DNA of 64,000 bases from CBDDKU01 sp965230375 (GTDB lineage Bacteria > Bacteroidota > Bacteroidia > Flavobacteriales_D > Cryomorphaceae). The stretch spans positions 186,001 through 250,000 of the forward strand of contig CBDDKU010000006.1 of NCBI GenBank assembly GCA_965230375.1, given 5' to 3'. Of this stretch, positions 53,608 to 63,566 are shown piece by piece. The position numbers and the translations under genes were made by a program. The notes beneath the pieces were generated by a model that was given only the letters and a program-made list of their open reading frames with translations, did no database searches and was not told the origin of the DNA. Position 1 is the stretch's first letter; every line of letters begins with the position of its first letter.

Positions 53608-54789
53608 TTACCCTACGTTTTCGATAACCATGGCAGAAGCTCCACCGCCACCATTGCAGATACCAGCTCCACCGAGTTTTCCTCCGTTTTGCTTCAATAC
53701 GTTGATCAATGTCACGATGATACGAGCACCACTACAGCCGAGTGGGTGTCCAAGTGAAACGGCTCCACCGTTTACATCCACTTTTGAACCGTCGAGTCCA
53801 AGCTCTTTGATATTGGCAAGACCTACTACAGAAAAGGCTTCGTTCAATTCCCAGAAATCAATATCTCCAGTTGACAAACCTGCTTTTCCAAGTGCTTTAG
53901 GGATAGCTTTAGAAGGTGCAGTAGTAAACCACTCAGGTGCTTGGGCAGCATCGGCGTAGCTTACGATTTTTGCCAAAGGCTTCAAACCAAGTGACTCCAT
54001 CTTTTCTTTGCTCATCAAGACCAATGCAGCTGCACCATCATTTAAGGTGGATGCATTCGCAGCAGTTACGGTTCCTTCTCTAGAGAATGCTGGGCGCAAA
54101 GCTGGAATTTTCTCCATCTTCACGTTTTTGTACTCCTGGTCTTCCGATACCATAACTGGGTCTCCTTTGCGCTGTGGCACAGCCACTGGAACCACTTCAT
54201 CGGCAAATTTGCCATCAGCCCATGCTTTAGCGGCTCTATTGTACGAATCGATCGCGAAGGCGTCCTGCTCTTCTCGGCTAATATTGTATTCTCTAGCGCA
54301 AAGATCAGCACAGTTACCCATGTGCTCGTTGTTGTACACATCGGTCAATCCATCTAGAAGCATTCCATCTTGCATGGTGATGTTTCCAAACTTCGTTCCC
54401 ATTCGAGATCCTGGAAGGTAGTGGGGCACACGGCTCATGTTTTCCATTCCACCAGCAATTACTACATCATTATCGCCTAGGGCAATAGACTGAGCAGCCA
54501 TCATGATGGTCTTCATTCCCGATGCGCAAACTTTGTTTACGGTAGAACAAGGTACGCTGTCGTCAAGCCCAGCAAATTTAGCTGCCTGACGGGCGGGAGC
54601 CTGTCCGAGTCCGGCTTGCAAAACACAACCCATCAGCACCTCGTCGATTTCTTTGGCGTCCACGCCTGCTTTTTCAATAGCACCTTTAATAGCTGTAGCT
54701 CCCAATTGGGTAGCAGGCACAGATGCGAAAACGCCATTGAAGCTCCCAATCGGAGTTCGAACAGCTGATACGATATATACTTCTTTCAT
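53608..54789 (-). CDS. acetyl-CoA C-acetyltransferase (thiolase)
   Basis: 393 residues. It condenses or cleaves acetoacetyl-CoA. Thiolase marks: VRTPIGSFNGVFASV at the N-terminus, the nucleophilic Cys in NKVCASGMKTIMMAAQ, GGMENMSRVPHYLPGSR, NEAFSV (the Asn-Glu-Ala-Phe motif), and the C-terminal GHPLGCSGARI with the His and second Cys, ending GGGGASAMVIEN. Biosynthetic type by length and motifs. Its -7 box TATCTTTG (minus, 54824-54831) and terminator are both visible, so it is a single-gene unit. Confidence 0.95.
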   Translation of the reverse strand: MKEVYIVSAVRTPIGSFNGVFASVPATQLGATAIKGAIEKAGVDAKEIDEVLMGCVLQAGLGQAPARQAAKFAGLDDSVPCSTVNKVCASGMKTIMMAAQSIALGDNDVVIAGGMENMSRVPHYLPGSRMGTKFGNITMQDGMLLDGLTDVYNNEHMGNCADLCAREYNISREEQDAFAIDSYNRAAKAWADGKFADEVVPVAVPQRKGDPVMVSEDQEYKNVKMEKIPALRPAFSREGTVTAANASTLNDGAAALVLMSKEKMESLGLKPLAKIVSYADAAQAPEWFTTAPSKAIPKALGKAGLSTGDIDFWELNEAFSVVGLANIKELGLDGSKVDVNGGAVSLGHPLGCSGARIIVTLINVLKQNGGKLGGAGICNGGGGASAMVIENVG

Positions 54790-54823
54790 TTGAAATGTAG
54801 TTTTCTAGTGATAAAATTCGGCA

Positions 54824-54831
54824 CAAAGATA
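54824..54831 (-). promoter_or_regulatory. -7 box of the thiolase gene
   Basis: Minus-strand TATCTTTG fits TAnnTTTG and lies 34 bases before the ATG at 54789. No good -33 TTG at the usual spacing. Confidence 0.5.
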
Positions 54832-54859
54832 CACTCTAAAATAGATAAGGCAGAGTGGC

Positions 54860-55342
54860 CTACTTGGTAATGAGCACATACGCTTCAGAACCAGCCTGAT
54901 CGTAGTCTTCTCCGTTGAGGTTGAAGGCTTTCTTTGTATTGGTGTATCCGCAGTCTCCGTCATATTCTCCACCGAGTTCTATATCCTCAATAGTTGCAGT
55001 AAAACCGTCTGATTCAACAACAATTTCATATCCATAGACAACATAATACGGAGCTTCGTTGTTTCGAAATGGATACTCGTCGTTGATCAAAAACTTAGTG
55101 CCACCTTCTGGGAATACACCTCCCGAGTAAAATGTGTCTGCAATAAATGGCTCGCTATTTGGTACGTAACGCACAAAATATAGCTCATCAATTTCATCTT
55201 CGTCAAACCCGTCACCACCGCCTTGTTTTATTTCAAAATAAAGCGAGTTTATACGTTGAATATCTGGTTCATCACACTCTTTGGCACAAGAAATTGCGAG
55301 AAGACTAATTACGAGAAGGGAAAAGAAAAATTGTGTTTTCAT
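54860..55342 (-). CDS. lipoprotein of unknown function
   Basis: 160 residues from ATG 55342 (MKTQFFFSLLVISLLAISC, Cys19), the first 11 residues of the longer frame being unlikely. The mature part is acidic and beta-rich (GGGDGFDEDEIDELYFVRYV, GEYDGDCGYTNTKKAFNLNG), with a paired Cys. No family recognised. Convergent to nothing; divergent from the DUF6340-like gene at 55408. Confidence 0.6.
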   Translation of the reverse strand: MKTQFFFSLLVISLLAISCAKECDEPDIQRINSLYFEIKQGGGDGFDEDEIDELYFVRYVPNSEPFIADTFYSGGVFPEGGTKFLINDEYPFRNNEAPYYVVYGYEIVVESDGFTATIEDIELGGEYDGDCGYTNTKKAFNLNGEDYDQAGSEAYVLITK

Positions 55343-55407
55343 AAACTTGCGGCCAAAAATAATGAAATGAAACATTGCAATCAGCCATTTTTTAAATTTG
55401 TCGGCTT

Positions 55408-56436
55408 ATGACTTTTCGCCTTCTCTTATACGGCTGTTTTGCGTCAATATTGTTAAGCTGTTCTTCAACTTATTATTACGCTGATTTCTTGGTGCCTTCA
55501 GAAGTTTACGTTCCGTCAAATGTAAAACGACTGGGGCTTTTGAATCGTGGTGCAGGTCAGCGCGATGCGTCACCCATTTACATCGATGGGGTGCCAGTGG
55601 AGTATTTTGGAGGGGTAGGGAAGGCTGTAGGTGATCAAACTCTAAATGTTTTGGCCACCGCCAATCTTAACTTGAACCGATACCAAACTGTCTTGGTTCC
55701 GCTGGATGGCTACGTTACGGATGATCGAAAAGTGGTACAGGATCAACTGAGCCAACACGTGGTTGATAGCATATGCGAAGCGAACTATCTGGATGGTCTG
55801 GTGTCAATCGATGGAATTGATATTAGCATTCGGACAAGCGGTGAAATCAATGTTGTGCCAACGACAGACCAGTTTGGAAACGTGGTGCGCGTGCCGGAGT
55901 TTAGCCAAGACCAGGAAATAACCTATCAGGTTTCATGGCGATTTTATCAGGCAGGAGATGTTGACTTGATCGATTCCTTTTCTGATGAATACCGAAGGAT
56001 CACGACTACAGTTAGCTATGCGAGAGAGAATGATTCACGCGAGCGCTTACCAGAAGATTTTGAAGTAGTTGCCAAGATGGCGGCATATGATTACATGCGT
56101 CGTATATCTCCGCATTGGAAAGAAGACTATCGGCTTTACTATCAGGGTGGAGAGTCGCTTTCTCGGATTTCATCCAACCTCGACTACAACGCCAACTGGG
56201 AAGAAGCGGCGAGCCAATGGATAGCACTGACGAATTCTGAAGACTTGAATACGAGGTATATGGCCATGTACAATATGGCTGTGGCTAGTGAAATGATCGG
56301 GAATCCGAGGCTAGCAAAAGATTGGGCAGTGAAAGCCAAAGCTGTAAAGCACACAAAGCAAGTCGATAAATATCTCGAAATTATCGATCGCCAGATTCTT
56401 ATTTATGACGTGCTCGAATATCAATTGACCTACTAA
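55408..56436 (+). CDS. DUF6340-like lipoprotein
   Basis: 342 residues. Lipobox LLSC (Cys18), then the characteristic start of DUF6340: DFLVPSEVYVPSNVKRLGLL, followed by NRGAGQRDASP and LVSIDGIDISI. The C-terminal half is helical with TPR-like helices (ANWEEAASQWIALT, YMAMYNMAVASEM). The family is restricted to Bacteroidota; function unknown, in the envelope. No partner gene next to it. Confidence 0.8.
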   Translation: MTFRLLLYGCFASILLSCSSTYYYADFLVPSEVYVPSNVKRLGLLNRGAGQRDASPIYIDGVPVEYFGGVGKAVGDQTLNVLATANLNLNRYQTVLVPLDGYVTDDRKVVQDQLSQHVVDSICEANYLDGLVSIDGIDISIRTSGEINVVPTTDQFGNVVRVPEFSQDQEITYQVSWRFYQAGDVDLIDSFSDEYRRITTTVSYARENDSRERLPEDFEVVAKMAAYDYMRRISPHWKEDYRLYYQGGESLSRISSNLDYNANWEEAASQWIALTNSEDLNTRYMAMYNMAVASEMIGNPRLAKDWAVKAKAVKHTKQVDKYLEIIDRQILIYDVLEYQLTY

Positions 56437-56524
56437 AAAAGACGTACAAGAATCTTCGATTTTATTCTCTCTAAATCGAGATTGTATGATTATAAAATCT
56501 TAACAATTTCTTTATATTGCTTGC

Positions 56525-57706
56525 ATGAAAAGTTTACCTGCAAGTTTACTTCTCGCCGTCATGTATTTTTGCGGCGCAAGTGTGTATGGCCAATGCGAGC
56601 CTTTTTTTGGAAAATTGTTGATTAACGAAGTCATGCCGGCCAACGACGTGACAGCTACCGACCCAGCCGGCGAGTATGATGACTGGGTTGAAATCGTCAA
56701 CACAACAGACGAAGCCATCAATCTGGAAGGCTATTTTTTATCAGACAATCACGGTAATAAGACGAAATACGTATTCCCTGATGTAGAAATCGCTGCCAAC
56801 GGATACCTTATTGTGTGGTGTGATAATCAAATTGAGCAAGAAGGTCTTCATGCACCTTTTAATCTGAGCTCAATGGGAGAGGAAGTTGGGTTGTACAACC
56901 CAGATACCACTTCAGTAGACTTTGTGCGCTATGGCGATATGCCAGACGATATATCCATAGGCCGATTTCCCGATGGTGCAGGCCCGTTCAATATTTTGAT
57001 ACCAACCTTCAATGGTGAGAATACAAATAGTGTGAATCCAGGTCTTGTAATTAACGAGTATCAGGCACAAAATGAATCCACAGTACAAGATCAATGGGGA
57101 GGATACGAAGACTGGGTAGAATTGTATAACAATAGCAATTCACCAATCAACCTCGAAGGGTACTTCTTAAGTGATAAGATAGGTGACCCAACCCAATTCG
57201 TTTTTCCCGATACCACTATCGGAGCAAATGATTATCTCATCATCTGGTGTGACCAAGGACTTTTTGAGCCGGGATTACATACATTCTTCAAACTTGGAGG
57301 TAGCGGGGATGACATAATCCTTTCAGATTCAGATACCTTGACGATTGATTACGTGCGCTACATGGAGCAAATACCAGACGATTCGGAAGGTCGATTTCCG
57401 AATGGAGTCGGCCCGATTTCGTGTATGATTCCCACGCATGAAATGAGCAATGGTGAAATAAACTCTGTGGCCGACGCAAGCAAAGACATCCTTAAAATAT
57501 GGCCAAACCCTGCTAAATCTTCCTTTTGGATCGAAATCGAGCCAAACAAGTCTACTGCTCGGGTAGAGTTGTTTGATATGCAGGGTAGAAAGGTGATAGA
57601 CAAGACTTTGCCTGCTGGACTAAATGAGATTTTTATTGAAAACTTGCCCGAAGGAGTGTATCTTGTTAGGGCTGAAGAGTATTGGACCAAATTAGTCGTG
57701 AATTAG
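56525..57706 (+). CDS. secreted protein with two lamin-tail domains and type IX tail
   Basis: 393 residues. Signal peptide (LLLAVMYFCGASVYGQ), then two lamin-tail (LTD) domains of about 130 residues each, recognisable from LLINEVMPANDVTATDP/LVINEYQAQNESTVQDQ, YDDWVEIVNTTDEAINLEGY/YEDWVELYNNSNSPINLEGY, YLIVWCDNQ/YLIIWCDQG and SIGRFPDGAGPF/SEGRFPNGVGPI. The C-terminal 80 residues are the Por secretion tail (LKIWPNPAKSSFWIEIEP, LFDMQGRKVIDKTL, LPEGVYLVRAEE). Directly upstream of the CotH gene, which shares the LTD fold. Confidence 0.9.
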   Translation: MKSLPASLLLAVMYFCGASVYGQCEPFFGKLLINEVMPANDVTATDPAGEYDDWVEIVNTTDEAINLEGYFLSDNHGNKTKYVFPDVEIAANGYLIVWCDNQIEQEGLHAPFNLSSMGEEVGLYNPDTTSVDFVRYGDMPDDISIGRFPDGAGPFNILIPTFNGENTNSVNPGLVINEYQAQNESTVQDQWGGYEDWVELYNNSNSPINLEGYFLSDKIGDPTQFVFPDTTIGANDYLIIWCDQGLFEPGLHTFFKLGGSGDDIILSDSDTLTIDYVRYMEQIPDDSEGRFPNGVGPISCMIPTHEMSNGEINSVADASKDILKIWPNPAKSSFWIEIEPNKSTARVELFDMQGRKVIDKTLPAGLNEIFIENLPEGVYLVRAEEYWTKLVVN

Positions 57707-57768
57707 AATACAACTTTTAAAGCGGTTGTGCGTCATTTTTGGGAAACCTAAGAAACCACCATACCTGC

Positions 57769-60700
57769 ATGAAAACTAAGCTTTTCTTACTAGCAATTAT
57801 TGTCTGCTGGGCTTCAATTTCGAGTGCTCAGGTAGTCATAAATGAGATCTCAGCTGCCAACTACGACGGCGGTTTTACAGATAATTACGGTGAAGAAGAA
57901 GATTGGTTTGAATTGTACAATCCAACAGGTGCCGATGTGAATATCGGAGGATATTACTTTAGCGATGATGATACCGAGCCGATGAAGTGGGAAATTCCAG
58001 CAGGTGTCATAGTGCCTGCTAACGGTTATCTATTGGTGTACGCTTCTGGTCGCGGAGAATTTGCCGCGGGCAACGTTCATACCGATTTCAAAATTACCCA
58101 GGCCAAGCAAGAAGGAGCTGTATTAGCCGACGCAAGTGGAACTATTGTAGATTCTTACATGCTCAATATTGCCAACCAGGAAGGCCACTCGCGTGGGAGA
58201 ACTACTGATGGTGGAGCAAACTGGGGAATCATGACTACCCCTACGCCCGGTGCTGCCAATGCAGGTGTAATTGGTGAATATGCAGAGTTAGAAATTGAAA
58301 CAGCTCCTGGATATTATACGGGGAGTGTAGATGTTACCATTACCACAGCTACCGCCGGAGCCGAAATTCGCTATACGCTTGATGGATCGGTGCCGACTGC
58401 TGCTTCAACTCTATATGGTGGACCAGTTACTATTTCACAAACCACAACCTTGAGAGCTAGAGCATTTCATGCGGATGCAAATATTCCTGAAAGCTTTATT
58501 GAAACGAACACTTACTTTATTGATGTTACACATACCCTGCCCATTATCTGCGTTTCTGGAGATCAATTGCAGGTACTTCTCGATGGAACACAGATAGAAC
58601 CAATTGGTCACTTCGAGTATTTCGATTCGGATGGTACATTACTAGCAGAATGTGGTGGAGATTACAATGAGCACGGTAATGACTCATGGGCTTATCCGCA
58701 GCGCGGAATCGACTACATTACACAGGATGAGTTTGGCTATGGGAACGAAATTGACTATCCAATCTTCAGAACAAAAGATCGCGAAGGCTATCAACGTGTG
58801 ATCATAAAGGCGGCGGCGAGTGACAACTATCCTTTCGAAAATGGTGGAGCCCACATCCGCGACGCTTACGTACAAAGTCTCTCGCAAATTGCCGACCTAC
58901 GAATGGATGAGCGCTCTTATGAGCCTTGCATCATGTATTGTAATGGGCAGTACTGGGGCGTTTATGAAGTGAGAGAAAAGGTTGATGACCTTGACTTTAC
59001 AGATTATTACTACGATCAAGGGTCTGGACAGGTTGACTTTTTGAAGACTTGGGGTGGTACTTGGGAAGAGTACGGCTCTGCTGATGAGTGGGATGATCTG
59101 AGAGACTATATTCTTGGTAATGACATGACCGATGCGGGCAATTACGATTATGTAAAAGGCCTCTACAATACGGGTAGTTTGATCGACTACTTCACATTAA
59201 ACTCTTACACGGTTTGTTCTGACTGGTTAAATTGGAACACCGCTTGGTGGCGTGGTAAAAACCCGGATGGTGACAAGAAGAAATGGCGCTATGTACTTTG
59301 GGATATGGATGCCACTTTTGGCCACTACGCCAACTTTACGGGTATCCCAGACCAATCTGCAAACGCTAATATTTGTGATCCGCAACAAATTGGAGATCCA
59401 GGAGGACAAGGACACGTCCCCATTTGGAACACTTTGATAGAAAATGAAGAGTTCTTTGCAGATTATATCAATCGCTTTTCAGATTTGTCTGGTTCCTATT
59501 TTAGTTGTGAGTTTATGATTCACCACCTAGATAGTTTGGTGGCTTTGATTGAGCCGGAAATGCAGATGCACGTCGACCGTTGGGGTGGTACTTATGCCGA
59601 ATGGGAGTCGAACGTACAGGAGGTAAGAGACTTTATCAATGATCGGTGCGCCGTGATCAATGATGGTTTCCTCGATTGTTACGACGAGCTGGAAGGACCG
59701 TACGAAATCACACTTATGGCAAATCCACCTGAAGGCGGAAGAATCGATTTGCCCTCAATGGAGATTGATACCTATCCTTTCACCACGACTTACTTTGGGG
59801 GTGTAGATGTGCCATTTGATGCCGATGAGAATGATGGTTTCACCTTTAGTCATTGGAGCTCTAACAACAACGCGATTACGCCAGATGCAACTTTGGAAGA
59901 AATTGTCATGAACTTTACATCGAATGATACGCTCATCGCTCACTTCATTCCTGATGTTACCTATCAAGTCGTATTAGATGTGGCACCAGCGAACACTGGA
60001 TCCATTACAGTAAATGGTTTGGAATACACTAATTTCCCTGTTACCGTTGATCTTCCAGGCGACAGTCCGATCGATATTCAAGCTACGGCAATTCCCGCTT
60101 GGGATTTTGAAAACTGGACTTCTACAGTAGCAATGGCTTCAGGAAATTTGGCGGCAACTAACAACTTTACACTTACTGAAGGGGCAACGATTACTGCCAA
60201 TTTCTATGAAGTGATCTACAACGTTCATTTTGAAGTGAGCCCACCAGATGTTGGTGCGATCGATTTGGACGGGGAAACAATCGATCCGCTACCTCAAGAG
60301 TTGAGTTTGGCCGGAAATGTTCCATTTGCCGTTAGTGCTTATCCTACCAGAGAGTTTTACGAGTTTACAGACTGGAATATCATTTCTGCCAATCCGATAC
60401 CCGATGCAAACACATCAGATGTGGAGTTGAGTTTCGGTAGCTCTGATTTGGTCATTGCCAATTTTATCGAACTTGCAAATTACCCGTTGATCGTAGATAC
60501 GAAGCCAAGAGATGTGGCTAGGATCAAGGTGGAAAGTGATGTGATTACTGAGTTCCCATTCCAAAAGAACTACCTCGCCGAAGAGCCACTCTTTATCGAG
60601 GTTTTTGAACGCGATAAATGGAAATTTTCTCACTGGGAAGTTGTGCATGGTGCACCAATTAATTTTCCACTTGTTTTAGCACAAAACTACATTCTGAGTA

Positions 60701-61026
60701 CATCCACAAAGCTTGTTGCTCATTTTGAAGAAAGGCTAAATAACGTTTGGATTCCGAATAGCTTTACGCCTAACGAAGACGGAGTTAACGATGTTTTGAA
60801 AATCTATTACGAAGAGATCCAGCTTGATGATTTCAAATTCATCGTGATGGATCGCTGGGGTAATGAAGTTTGGAGCACAACAGATCCGAATGTCGGTTGG
60901 AATGGGTCAAATGAAGGCGGAGATTATTATGTAGATCCTGGCGTTTACGCCTACTTTATTCGATATGTGGATTCAATCACCAAAAAGATCGTAGAGACAC
61001 ATGGTCATGTGACCGTTGTTCGCTAG
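57769..61026 (+). CDS. secreted CotH-kinase-like protein with lamin-tail, chitobiase-type and gliding-motility tail domains
   Basis: 1085 residues from ATG 57769 (MKTKLFLLAIIVCWASISSA). Order: lamin-tail domain (VINEISAANYDGGFTDNYGE), a chitobiase-C-type beta domain (EIRYTLDGSVPTAASTLYGG), then the CotH domain with HIRDAYVQSLSQIADL, CNGQYWGVYEVREKVDD, the DxD-like WRYVLWDMDATFG and VPIWNTLIENEEF. Four related InlB-B-type repeats follow (MANPPEGGRIDLPSMEID..., LDVAPANTGSITVNGLEY..., FEVSPPDVGAIDLDGETI..., VDTKPRDVARIKVES...), each ending in FxxW. The gliding-motility-type tail closes it (IPNSFTPNEDGVNDVL, IVMDRWGNEVW). CotH proteins of this phylum may phosphorylate surface proteins; here activity is unproven. 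Confidence 0.9.
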   Translation: MKTKLFLLAIIVCWASISSAQVVINEISAANYDGGFTDNYGEEEDWFELYNPTGADVNIGGYYFSDDDTEPMKWEIPAGVIVPANGYLLVYASGRGEFAAGNVHTDFKITQAKQEGAVLADASGTIVDSYMLNIANQEGHSRGRTTDGGANWGIMTTPTPGAANAGVIGEYAELEIETAPGYYTGSVDVTITTATAGAEIRYTLDGSVPTAASTLYGGPVTISQTTTLRARAFHADANIPESFIETNTYFIDVTHTLPIICVSGDQLQVLLDGTQIEPIGHFEYFDSDGTLLAECGGDYNEHGNDSWAYPQRGIDYITQDEFGYGNEIDYPIFRTKDREGYQRVIIKAAASDNYPFENGGAHIRDAYVQSLSQIADLRMDERSYEPCIMYCNGQYWGVYEVREKVDDLDFTDYYYDQGSGQVDFLKTWGGTWEEYGSADEWDDLRDYILGNDMTDAGNYDYVKGLYNTGSLIDYFTLNSYTVCSDWLNWNTAWWRGKNPDGDKKKWRYVLWDMDATFGHYANFTGIPDQSANANICDPQQIGDPGGQGHVPIWNTLIENEEFFADYINRFSDLSGSYFSCEFMIHHLDSLVALIEPEMQMHVDRWGGTYAEWESNVQEVRDFINDRCAVINDGFLDCYDELEGPYEITLMANPPEGGRIDLPSMEIDTYPFTTTYFGGVDVPFDADENDGFTFSHWSSNNNAITPDATLEEIVMNFTSNDTLIAHFIPDVTYQVVLDVAPANTGSITVNGLEYTNFPVTVDLPGDSPIDIQATAIPAWDFENWTSTVAMASGNLAATNNFTLTEGATITANFYEVIYNVHFEVSPPDVGAIDLDGETIDPLPQELSLAGNVPFAVSAYPTREFYEFTDWNIISANPIPDANTSDVELSFGSSDLVIANFIELANYPLIVDTKPRDVARIKVESDVITEFPFQKNYLAEEPLFIEVFERDKWKFSHWEVVHGAPINFPLVLAQNYILSTSTKLVAHFEERLNNVWIPNSFTPNEDGVNDVLKIYYEEIQLDDFKFIVMDRWGNEVWSTTDPNVGWNGSNEGGDYYVDPGVYAYFIRYVDSITKKIVETHGHVTVVR

Positions 61027-61108
61027 AATATCCTATATTCACTTATTATTAAGAAATCATTACTGAACCATGATGATTTCTTTATTGAAACCAGCAAGGT
61101 AAGACTGC

Positions 61109-61501
61109 ATGCAAAGACTAATTTGGCTATTTGGGCTGGCAATTGCCACGCTCAGTATTTCTTGTGAAAAAGACCCCGGTGAAGGGGGCAGAGCTTCAAT
61201 TTCTGGAAAAGTTTGGGTTGAGGAGTACAATGGTAATTGTACCGAGCTTCGAGGCTCATACTATGGAGTTGATGAAGAAGTTTATATCATAGCAGGAGAC
61301 GATCCATCTTATTTTGAACGTGTACGAACCGGGCCCGATGGCACTTTTTGGTTCCGATATCTCCGGAAAGGAGATTATCGCATTTATGCCATTTCAGAGA
61401 ATTGTGAACCTTTCAGTGGAGATGAAGCCGTTGAAATTGAAGTGGAAATTAAAGAGCGAAAACAAGAAATTGTAACCGAAGATATCGTTGTTATCAGATG
61501 A
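61109..61501 (+). CDS. small lipoprotein with carboxypeptidase-regulatory-like domain
   Basis: 130 residues. Lipobox LSISC (Cys19), then a single beta-sandwich with SISGKVWVEEYN, TGPDGTFWFRYLRKGDYRIY and a Cys pair: the transthyretin-like/CarboxypepD_reg pattern. Extracellular or periplasmic, anchored by lipid. Overlaps the next gene by 4 bases (ATGA) and starts the co-directional run toward the VTC and DUF4956 genes. Confidence 0.75.
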   Translation: MQRLIWLFGLAIATLSISCEKDPGEGGRASISGKVWVEEYNGNCTELRGSYYGVDEEVYIIAGDDPSYFERVRTGPDGTFWFRYLRKGDYRIYAISENCEPFSGDEAVEIEVEIKERKQEIVTEDIVVIR

Positions 61502-62070
61502 TTAGATTTCTACTCATATCAGCCCTTTTTGCCTTCTCTTTAGGAACAAATGCACAATCAAAAAAGCTTCTGAGAACATACGGAATCACTTCGATGACGG
61601 AGACTACTGTGAAGTACGAAGATGGAGTAGAGGTAAGTCGGTACGTTTCCGAAAAGGAGATTTTTGACAAGGATGGAGAGTGGATCGAAAAATTCGACTA
61701 CACAGAAGAAGGAGAAATTAAGACCTATGAATCTCGCGTTTATCACAAAGGTGAAGTAATTGAAGAAGTAGAAGATAAGCGAATTGTCAAAAACAACGAC
61801 AAGCCTGAATACTCTAGAACTCAGTTTACCTATGATAAAGATGAGTTGAAAAAGGAAACTGATCTTGATGCCGAAGGCAATGTCCTGCGTATCAAGTCCT
61901 ATTTCTACAATAATTTCGAAGATGTAAGTGAAGTCACAATAGTTGATGGTCAAGACGTTCTTCAGGAGAAACTCGTGTACATCTATGATGATCGTGGGCT
62001 ACGGATTGAGAAAAAAAGGCTCGATTCGGAAGGTGAATTGGTAGAAACGAAACTCTATGCCTATGAGTGA
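61498..62070 (+). CDS. exported hypothetical protein
   Basis: 190 residues. Signal peptide (MIRFLLISALFAFSLGTNAQ), then a charged, repeat-like body with YxYDxxGxxxE units (WIEKFDYTEEGEIKTYESRV, FTYDKDELKKETDLDAEGNV, YIYDDRGLRIEKKRLDSEGE), similar to short YD/RHS-like or MORN-type strands. Function unknown. Overlaps both neighbours (4 bases with the lipoprotein, 14 with the VTC gene). Confidence 0.7.
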   Translation: MIRFLLISALFAFSLGTNAQSKKLLRTYGITSMTETTVKYEDGVEVSRYVSEKEIFDKDGEWIEKFDYTEEGEIKTYESRVYHKGEVIEEVEDKRIVKNNDKPEYSRTQFTYDKDELKKETDLDAEGNVLRIKSYFYNNFEDVSEVTIVDGQDVLQEKLVYIYDDRGLRIEKKRLDSEGELVETKLYAYE

Positions 62071-62830
62071 AGACGAGCTGCATAACGGAAATAGCAAAGT
62101 TGTTGGCTCGTTTGAAACCATTGGGCTTGAAGAACTTCCAAAAGAAGTATTGATGGAGCGCGTAGATCGTAAATACGCCTTTCATGAGTCGCAAATGGAA
62201 GAAGTCTTAACGGGGCTGTCTGAGCACTATTATTTAATCAAGGCTGCCGGTTCGGTAGTAGCTCCATACGAGTCCCTCTACCTCGATACAGAAGATTATA
62301 ATTGCTACTATCGACACCATCGAGGATTCAAGAATAGAGAGAAAATAAGATTTCGACATTATCCCAAAACGGGCACCGCTTTTCTTGAGCATAAGTGGAA
62401 GAGTAATAAAGGTCGTACATCAAAGTCCAGAATACCAGTTGAGCCAAACTTTGAAGTTGGAAAACTTGGAAAGGAGTTTTTAAGAGAGAGTTTGGTGAAT
62501 ACTCCCTTCGACAGACTTGTACCTACAGTTCAGGTAGATTACCTGAGACTTGGGTTCATATCCAAAGACTCTGATGAGCGATTTTCTATCGATTTTAATG
62601 TAGAAGGTGAGATGAATGGTCGAAGTGCAAGTTTTGGTGACGTGGCCATTCTTGAAGTAAAGCAAGAATCACGTCAAACCAGTCCTGTGGTCCAGAGAAT
62701 GAGATCACTGAAAATTAATGAAGTGTCGATGAGTAAATATTGTTTGGTACTGAGTATGTTGGAACCTGAGCTCAAAAACAACAATTTTAAAATGGCATTG
62801 CGAAGAATTACGAGATTAAACCATGCGTAG
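62057..62830 (+). CDS. VTC-domain protein (polyphosphate polymerase-like)
   Basis: 257 residues from ATG 62057. A triphosphate-tunnel (VTC) domain: MERVDRKYAFHESQMEEVL (the basic Arg-Lys-Tyr of strand 1), APYESLYLDTEDYNCYY, REKIRFRHYP, AFLEHKWKSNKGRTSKSRI, VQVDYLRLGF, and FGDVAILEVKQES with the acidic metal-binding residues. In yeast the VTC core makes polyphosphate. Directly followed (8-base overlap) by the DUF4956 gene, as is frequent in bacteria. Confidence 0.9.
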   Translation: MPMSEDELHNGNSKVVGSFETIGLEELPKEVLMERVDRKYAFHESQMEEVLTGLSEHYYLIKAAGSVVAPYESLYLDTEDYNCYYRHHRGFKNREKIRFRHYPKTGTAFLEHKWKSNKGRTSKSRIPVEPNFEVGKLGKEFLRESLVNTPFDRLVPTVQVDYLRLGFISKDSDERFSIDFNVEGEMNGRSASFGDVAILEVKQESRQTSPVVQRMRSLKINEVSMSKYCLVLSMLEPELKNNNFKMALRRITRLNHA

Positions 62831-63566
62831 ATTTTTGAACCGATTTGGAATCGCTGCTTTGGCTGCGATCATTTGTGTATTATTTGGAAGCAACTCATTT
62901 GGGCAAGCAGCACTAGCTGCCATTGCAGAGAACTCTGTTAATGAACCTGCTTCAACTGTTGATTTCTTCAGCTTTCAGCTCGACCGTTTCAACATGGATT
63001 TTTTCGTCAGATTAGCTATTGATCTGATCTCAATGATCGTTTTGATTCGCGGAATCTACTACAAGGTGTATCGAAGAATTGACTTCTTCTTCACATTCTT
63101 CATGTTCAATCTCATCATCTTCATTATCACCGTTTTGCTTAATAGCAATTCAGGTTTTAGTATTGGTGCTGCATTTGGATTGTTTGCCATTTTCGCCATG
63201 CTGCGGTATCGTACGGAAGACATCTCGGCCAGAGATATGACCTATCTCTTTATGTCCATCACGATAGGGTTGATTTCTTCGATCAACATGGGTACGGCTC
63301 TGGAGATCATCATTATCAATGCAATTATCCTCCTTACAGCGTTCTGTATCGAAGGAAATATATTGGTGAAACAAAGCTTTTCGAAAGTCATAGAGTATGA
63401 ACGCGTCGATTTGATCAAACCGGAATATAAAGCCGAGTTGATCGCTGACCTTAAAGATCGGACGGGGCTTGCTGTTCATAAAGTCTATGTGAAGCGTATC
63501 GACTTCTTGCGCGATACTGCTGTGCTTAAAGTTTACTACCACAACGTTTCAAATCAGGATGTTTAA
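62823..63566 (+). CDS. DUF4956 membrane protein
   Basis: 247 residues. An N-terminal signal-like stretch (IAALAAIICVLFGSNSFGQ), then about three to four membrane segments (IDLISMIVLIRGIYYKV, FFTFFMFNLIIFIITVLL, GAAFGLFAIFAMLRYRTEDI, DMTYLFMSITIGLISSIN, LEIIIINAIILLTAF). The motif FGLFAIFAMLRYRTEDISAR is the signature of DUF4956. C-terminal soluble domain (DLKDRTGLAVHKVYVKRIDF). Co-occurs with VTC proteins and is thought to help at the membrane. Overlaps the next gene by 8 bases. Confidence 0.9.
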   Translation: MRRFLNRFGIAALAAIICVLFGSNSFGQAALAAIAENSVNEPASTVDFFSFQLDRFNMDFFVRLAIDLISMIVLIRGIYYKVYRRIDFFFTFFMFNLIIFIITVLLNSNSGFSIGAAFGLFAIFAMLRYRTEDISARDMTYLFMSITIGLISSINMGTALEIIIINAIILLTAFCIEGNILVKQSFSKVIEYERVDLIKPEYKAELIADLKDRTGLAVHKVYVKRIDFLRDTAVLKVYYHNVSNQDV